From contig JANBQC010000799.1 of the NCBI GenBank assembly GCA_027576995.1, forward strand, positions 1-10,402: a stretch of DNA of 10,402 nt, read 5' to 3'. The position numbers were made by a program, and so were the translations under genes. Numbering within the stretch: position 1 is the stretch's first letter; each line of letters begins with the position of its first letter. Origin of the DNA: Dimargaris cristalligena (taxonomy: Eukaryota; Kickxellomycota; Dimargaritomycetes; Dimargaritales; Dimargaritaceae). Below the pieces are notes generated by a model, which saw only the letters and a list, made by a program, of their open reading frames with translations, was not told the DNA's origin and did not search any database. Shown here in pieces: positions 8,714 through 10,402 of this stretch.

Positions 8714-8918
8714 CTCTATATATGCCCACCCCCTCATACTACCTAGTAAGTGTGCCCACTGCATATCCCTTGCATATACCTACACTGATCCTTTATTGGT
8801 TAGTATAGTGCCCCATCCTAATACTAGCAGCCCACTTAGCTGAGTCTAAGCCCCACCTACTGTTAGAAGCCTATCCCCAGGACTCTTCATGGACTAAGAG
8901 TGGTTAACTTGGGTGACA

Positions 8919-8923
8919 GATAT
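8919..8923. repeat. Target-site duplication, right copy (GATAT)
   Basis: GATAT stands immediately after the ACA end of LTR C and matches 8340-8344. The matching pair fixes the element borders. Confidence 0.85.
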
Positions 8924-9152
8924 AAATAAAATAATAAATTGGAAAGCTAAAGGAAAGGAGAATCAGCTTATATAAAGAAATATAATGGTACTTCCGGCCC
9001 TGGGCTATTCCCATGGAATCAATTTGTCAATTGTCCGAGGACCTTGAATCTATCCAAAGTATGGCTACTTCTTGGATAAGTAACTAGCATTAGTGATTAC
9101 ACAGCCTCAGCCCAGCTACCCACAGCAGAACATTTAATAAAAGAGTAATATA
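8924..9152. other. Spacer between LTR C and LTR D
   Basis: This AT-rich region has no gene that I can support. It contains two of the few CpGs of the repeat zone (8995 and 9036). LTRs C (+) and D (-) both point into it, but neither is followed by a recognisable retrotransposon primer-binding site. Confidence 0.45.
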
Positions 9153-9170
9153 TATCACCTGGGTTAAACC

Positions 9171-9190
9171 ACTCTTAGTCTACTAAGAGT
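9171..9190. repeat. Perfect 9-bp hairpin near the U5 end of LTR D
   Basis: ACTCTTAGT and ACTAAGAGT are exact reverse complements around a two-base loop. In element-minus orientation the right arms of A, B and C read GTCAAGAGT, ATCAAGAGT and ATGAAGAGT, so they pair imperfectly. Confidence 0.8.
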
Positions 9191-9530
9191 CCCAAGGATA
9201 GGCTTCTAATGGTAGGTGGGGCTTAGACTTAGCCAAGCAGGCTACTAGTGTTAGGATAGGGGCATAGTACTAACCAATAAAGGACAAGTGCAGGTAAATG
9301 CAAGGGACATGCAGCAGGCACACTTACTAGTTAGTACAAGGGGTGTGAGCATATATAGAGTTTATTGAGGTAAACTAGGGGGTAAATAATAAGCTGCTGA
9401 ATCAAACTGGTCCCAGTGGGGCCTAGTTATATATATGTGGGGGCAGCTCTATAGAGAGGTCCCAAGGGAAATACTACTAAGACTAAGGTATAGGTAGATA
9501 AGGAATTGGACCAGATGGCTTTGTATCTGG

Positions 9531-9559
9531 AAGACTCTTATGGAAACCATAAGAGTCTT
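9531..9559. repeat. Perfect 13-bp hairpin in LTR D
   Basis: AAGACTCTTATGG and CCATAAGAGTCTT are exact reverse complements around an AAA loop. The same place in copies A, B and C (7083-7111, 8065-8093, 8525-8553) has a right arm with CTGGAAGAG instead of CCATAAGAG, leaving three mismatches. Only D is perfect. Confidence 0.85.
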
Positions 9560-9739
9560 GGATCAGTAGGTTGAATGTTTTAGTGCAAAGTATTGGGGTT
9601 GGGAAGGAGAAGAGTTATATAATAAATGATAACCCCATAGTACCAGGGGCGACTATGGGAGGGTTAATATGGCACTATAAGGTCTAATAAGGATGGACAA
9701 TCATTAAGTCTGGATTAAGTTGGATTAGGGGGGCTGATA

Positions 9740-9843
9740 GTCTACACCTAGATTAAAAGCAGTGGTATTAATTCAAGAATATTGGAATATCTGAGTGCTG
9801 AGGTATCTGCATATGATAAAGAAAAACCTTACTGATCCATTGA
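9740..9843. other. Spacer right of LTR D
   Basis: This is AT-rich with no gene seen. Right after LTR D there is no polypurine tract in the orientation expected if D were the 3' LTR of a longer element. Confidence 0.4.
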
Positions 9844-10402
9844 ATTATCCAAAACCACTGCCTATTGAAAAGACATGGCAGGAATTGGGTTACGCACAAG
9901 TGGGTCATTTTCCCTGATCTAGACTTTCTTCCAACCTCATCCATGGTCAAGATTCCAAAACGTCTCAAATTAATCAATGCATTGGCTATTAAAAATATAC
10001 CAGCCGAAGACACTGAAAACTAGTACAGAGAAGAGCCAATTCCCACAGTAGCTAACCTCAAATTCTATTCTTTGTGGAATAATTTTATTATAGTAAATCA
10101 CACATACCAACTTGTCACCGCCATCACGACCACTAGCCATATCACCAAATCAATCACTCCAGAGAAAACCGGTTATTATACTGATCTTCTCCAGGCAGGA
10201 ATTAAATGGCCAATGACTCTACTGCTTTTGAAGTTTGTAATTTGAAAACTCCCATCACAATACCAAATTGATCCACCCCATTGCATCAACTGGGGTCAGG
10301 CTGGGGTATTCAAACTCAGTTAGGCGCTGGAAACCACTATGTATCATTTTCGGAATTGGTGAAGGGGTTCAATTATCCACACTAGGACTGTACCAACCCC
10401 CT
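9844..10402 (+). pseudogene. Possible decayed or spliced coding region, unidentified, running off the right edge
   Basis: Three consecutive open stretches lie on the plus strand: 9844-10020 (59 codons) and 10024-10242 (73 codons) in one frame, separated by a single TAG at 10021-10023, then 10241-10402 (54 codons, open to the window end) in another frame. CpGs reappear here, which sets it apart from the LTR zone. The translated peptides look protein-like (for example VTHKWVIFPDLDFLP), but I recognise no family. It could be a host gene exon or relic, a fragment of another transposon, or chance open frames. An antisense open frame at 10013-9768 is equally anonymous. Confidence 0.25.

Larger units (their letters stand above)
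8345..8918 (+). mobile_element. Solo LTR, copy C (574 bp), plus orientation, intact ends and TSD
   Basis: It begins TGTTGG and ends GTGACA, the perfect TGT...ACA termini of an LTR. It is flanked on both sides by GATAT, a 5-bp target-site duplication, which shows insertion followed by LTR-LTR recombination to a solo LTR. A TATA box (8638-8646) is followed 62 nt later by AATAAA (8708-8713), defining U3, R and U5. The U3 palindrome is at 8426-8451. Ends and TSD fit either Ty3 or Copia superfamily; without internal genes I cannot choose. Confidence 0.92.
9153..9739 (-). mobile_element. Solo LTR, copy D (587 bp), decayed ends
   Basis: It is in minus orientation and aligns end to end with copies A to C. 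Its termini read TATCACC and GCTGATA, so both the TG and CA ends have become TA. Minus-strand TATATATAA is at 9435-9427 and AATAAA at 9366-9361. The flanks ATATA and GTCTA match at three of five bases, a doubtful relic of a target-site duplication. Two hairpins that are imperfect in the other copies are perfect here (9171-9190 and 9531-9559). Confidence 0.85.

Noticed and set aside
6705..9739. RIP as the cause of decay
   Set aside because: Classical RIP depletes CpA and enriches TpA. Here CpG is selectively lost while CpA and TpG remain frequent, which fits methylcytosine deamination better.
6705..9739. CRISPR array or tandem repeat
   Set aside because: The repeated units are about 580 bp, differ in orientation, and have LTR termini and signals; no short direct repeats with regular spacers exist.

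Overview
The window looks like nuclear DNA of a fungus. Two GC-rich, intron-poor protein genes lie tail to tail. To their right are about 4 kb of AT-rich, nearly CpG-free DNA filled with old solo LTRs of one retrotransposon family. The CpG loss over the repeats suggests cytosine methylation. Together with the divergence of the proteins this fits, but does not prove, an early-diverging (Zoopagomycota/Mucoromycota-like) fungus.

Bases 1-1687 (+) hold the 3' part of an inner-nuclear-membrane protein of the Man1/Src1/Heh (LEM2-like) type. It has a basic NLS-like patch, a first membrane segment, a cysteine-rich lumenal domain, a second membrane segment, and a winged-helix MSC domain ending in VWEWIG. 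An in-frame TGA at 329-331 separates the NLS part from the first membrane segment, and no GT-AG intron can remove it while keeping that segment. Bases 1688-2587 are the shared AT-rich 3' intergenic region.

Bases 5647-2588 (-) encode a CENP-T-type kinetochore protein of about 958 residues in two exons. Exon 1 is a long disordered S/T-P-rich arm with TP..LLK-like motifs. Exon 2 carries the histone fold and the CENP-T C-terminal extension. The intron is at 3503-3321, with a second in-phase acceptor 21 nt downstream.

Bases 5648-6704 are the CENP-T upstream region. From 6152 a CpG desert begins: 2116 bp without a single CG. Bases 6705-9739 contain four 574-590 bp solo LTRs (A, B and D minus, C plus), each with TATA and AATAAA signals in U3-R-U5 order. 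Copy C still has a perfect GATAT target-site duplication. The copies carry conserved hairpins. In copy A a hairpin spacer is inverted, and in copy D two imperfect hairpins have become perfect, which are signatures of template switching. Bases 9740-10402 leave the CpG-poor zone and show three consecutive open stretches on the + strand, broken by a stop and a frame change. They may be a decayed or spliced gene that I cannot identify.

The two intact genes act at the nuclear envelope and the kinetochore. Their adjacency is noted, but no regulatory link is shown by the sequence.
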